From Steroidobacteraceae bacterium (lineage in GTDB: Bacteria; Pseudomonadota; Gammaproteobacteria; Steroidobacterales; Steroidobacteraceae), in contig JAFMJH010000015.1 of the NCBI GenBank assembly GCA_017853555.1, forward strand, positions 1-43,928: a DNA stretch of 43,928 bases. Reading direction: 5' to 3'. Below, in pieces: positions 42,640 through 43,928 of the stretch; position 1 is the first letter of the stretch, and every line of letters starts with the position of its first letter. Both the position numbers and the translations under genes were made by a program. The notes beneath the pieces were generated by a model. It was not told where the DNA came from, did no database searches, and saw only the letters and a list, made by a program, of their open reading frames with translations.

Positions 42640-43928
42640 ATGGAAGACACCGACCACTACGCACCGGGACCCCATGAGTCGAGCCGCGAGTTCTCGTGGC
42701 CCCTGCTCGATCTTTTGCCCGCACGCATCGCCGCCGCCCAAGCCTCGAGCGAAGCGTTCGCGGCGACGCTCGGCGATGCGCAGGCGGATCTGCGTGCACG
42801 CTTCCAGGATGACGAACCCGTCGAGACGCTGGTGCACGCCCGCGCACGCCTCATCGACGTCGTGTTGCGCGAGATCTGGCCACGCAAACTCGCCGAGCAC
42901 GCAGCGGACTGGGCATTGGTCGCGGTCGGCGGCTACGGACGCGGCGAACTGCACCCCTACTCCGACGTCGATCTGCTCATCCTCGTGCCGCAGCCGCTCG
43001 ACGAATCGGGGCGCGGCGCCGTCGAGGGTCTGGTCACGTTTCTTTGGGATATCGGCCTCGAAGTCGGCCACAGCGTCCGCACCATCGCCGAATGCGGCGA
43101 AGAAGCCGCCGCCAGCGTCGAGGTGATGACCACGCTGATCGAAGCACGCTTGCTGATCGGCAACGAGACGCTCTTCGCCGCGCTGCGCGCCACGCTCGCG
43201 CCCGGCGCGCTGTGGCCCGTCAAAGAATTCTTCGAAGCGAAAGTGCGCGAGCAGAACGACCGCCACGCCAAAGCCAACGACACCGCCTACAACCTCGAGC
43301 CGAACGTCAAGACGGGCCCCGGCGGTTTGCGCGACATCCAGACCATCGCCTGGGTGGCCAAGCGTCACTTCGGCGCCGAGACGCTCGATGAGCTCGCGAC
43401 CCAGGGCTTTCTCACGCCCGCAGAGCTGCGCCGCCTCAAAAGCGCGCAGTCGTTTCTCTGGAAAGTCCGCTTCGGACTGCACGTGGCGACCGGCCGGCGC
43501 GAAGATCGCCTGCTGTTCGACCACCAGATGAAGCTCGCCAAAACCTTCGGCTACGAAGACGCGTCGTTCACGCTCGCCGTCGAGCAGTTGATGCAGCGCT
43601 ATTACCGCACGGTGATGGACGTGAGCCTGCTGAACGAGCTGCTGTTGCAGCTGTTCCGCGAAGCCATCCTCGACGAGAGTGCCGAGCCGATCCCGCTCAA
43701 CGCGCGCTTCCAGGTGCGCAACCACTATCTCGAAGCGATCAACGACGACGTGTTCGCGCGCCAACCCTCGGCGCTGCTCGAGGTGTTTGCGCTGTTGCAG
43801 CAGAACCCGGACATCCGCGGGGTGCGCGCCCACACCATCCGCGCGATCGGTCGAAATCTTTGGTTGATCGACGAGGAATTCCGCCAGAACCCGCGCAACC
43901 ATCGCCTGTTTCTCGAGATCCTGCGCGC
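42640..43928 (+). CDS. glnD: Bifunctional uridylyltransferase/uridylyl-removing enzyme GlnD (partial; C-terminus beyond the window)
   Basis: GlnD senses glutamine and adds or removes UMP on PII proteins. The first 429 residues are present. The nucleotidyltransferase motif VGGYGRGELHPYSDVDLLIL is at residues 96-115, with the metal-binding D109 and D111. The NLEPNVKTGPGGLRDIQ motif near 225 is diagnostic of GlnD. Downstream HD and ACT domains are outside the window. The ATG at 42640 follows map by 7 bases and has only a weak GGA before it. map-glnD is a common gammaproteobacterial pair. Confidence 0.95.
   Translation, partial: MEDTDHYAPGPHESSREFSWPLLDLLPARIAAAQASSEAFAATLGDAQADLRARFQDDEPVETLVHARARLIDVVLREIWPRKLAEHAADWALVAVGGYGRGELHPYSDVDLLILVPQPLDESGRGAVEGLVTFLWDIGLEVGHSVRTIAECGEEAAASVEVMTTLIEARLLIGNETLFAALRATLAPGALWPVKEFFEAKVREQNDRHAKANDTAYNLEPNVKTGPGGLRDIQTIAWVAKRHFGAETLDELATQGFLTPAELRRLKSAQSFLWKVRFGLHVATGRREDRLLFDHQMKLAKTFGYEDASFTLAVEQLMQRYYRTVMDVSLLNELLLQLFREAILDESAEPIPLNARFQVRNHYLEAINDDVFARQPSALLEVFALLQQNPDIRGVRAHTIRAIGRNLWLIDEEFRQNPRNHRLFLEILR

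Overview
The window is a GC-rich (by eye about two thirds G+C), almost gap-free stretch of a gammaproteobacterial core chromosome. It holds 46 protein genes, 42 on the minus strand. Genes for lipid A and Kdo (lpxA/B/D, kdsA), outer-membrane assembly (bamA, skp) and the sigma-E/RseA/RseP circuit mark it as Gram-negative. The block rpsB-tsf-pyrH-frr-uppS-cdsA-dxr-rseP-bamA-skp-lpxD-fabZ-lpxA-lpxB-rnhB-dnaE-accA-tilS, followed by pyrG-kdsA-eno-ftsB-ispD-ispF-truD-surE-pcm, is the classic gammaproteobacterial order. An RpfE-like gene beside recJ, prfB and lysS recalls Xanthomonadales, so a Xanthomonadales/Nevskiales/Steroidobacterales-type organism is my inference. No genus can be named from this.

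Layout, left to right. 1-1087 (-): sigma-E (rpoE) and the start of its anti-sigma factor RseA, behind a well-matched sigma-E promoter. 1211-5356 (-): a succinate dehydrogenase cluster sdhAF4-sdhC-D-A-B-sdhE-ygfX that carries two flavinylation/assembly factors. 5408-6256 (+): ygfZ. 6262-11529 (-): rpfE-like, recJ, prfB (with a programmed +1 frameshift) and lysS. 11550-11924 (+): a Mth938-like gene. 11947-13364 (-): surE-pcm. 13412-13942 (+): an Smr-domain gene. 13944-23524 (-): accA, tilS, pyrG, kdsA, eno, ftsB, ispD, ispF, truD and an enoyl-CoA isomerase. 23556-38911 (-): DNA replication, lipid A, outer-membrane assembly, isoprenoid and phospholipid genes. 38925-41627 (-): rpsB-tsf, a terminator, then pyrH. 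41859-43928 (+): map and the start of glnD, diverging from rpsB.

The genes are tightly coupled. Fifteen neighbouring pairs share a 4-base stop/start overlap (GTGA, ATGA or TTGA), and two more share TGATG. Many starts are therefore GTG or TTG. The functions join up: IspD, IspF and Dxr feed the isoprenoid pathway used by UppS; LpxA/B/D, FabZ and KdsA build lipid A-Kdo; BamA and Skp assemble the outer membrane; RseP and RseA gate sigma-E, which monitors that assembly.

I see no tRNA, rRNA, CRISPR array, insertion sequence, phage or defence genes, and no base-composition break suggesting recent transfer. No intergenic gap exceeds 231 bases. I did not find an undescribed multi-gene system. The points worth a second look are regulatory signals (sigma-E promoter, prfB recoding site, rpsB/map promoters, a palindrome between sdhAF4 and ygfZ) and protein oddities (a roughly 108-residue tail on ribosomal protein S2, a short YgfX, the acyl-ruler residue of LpxA).
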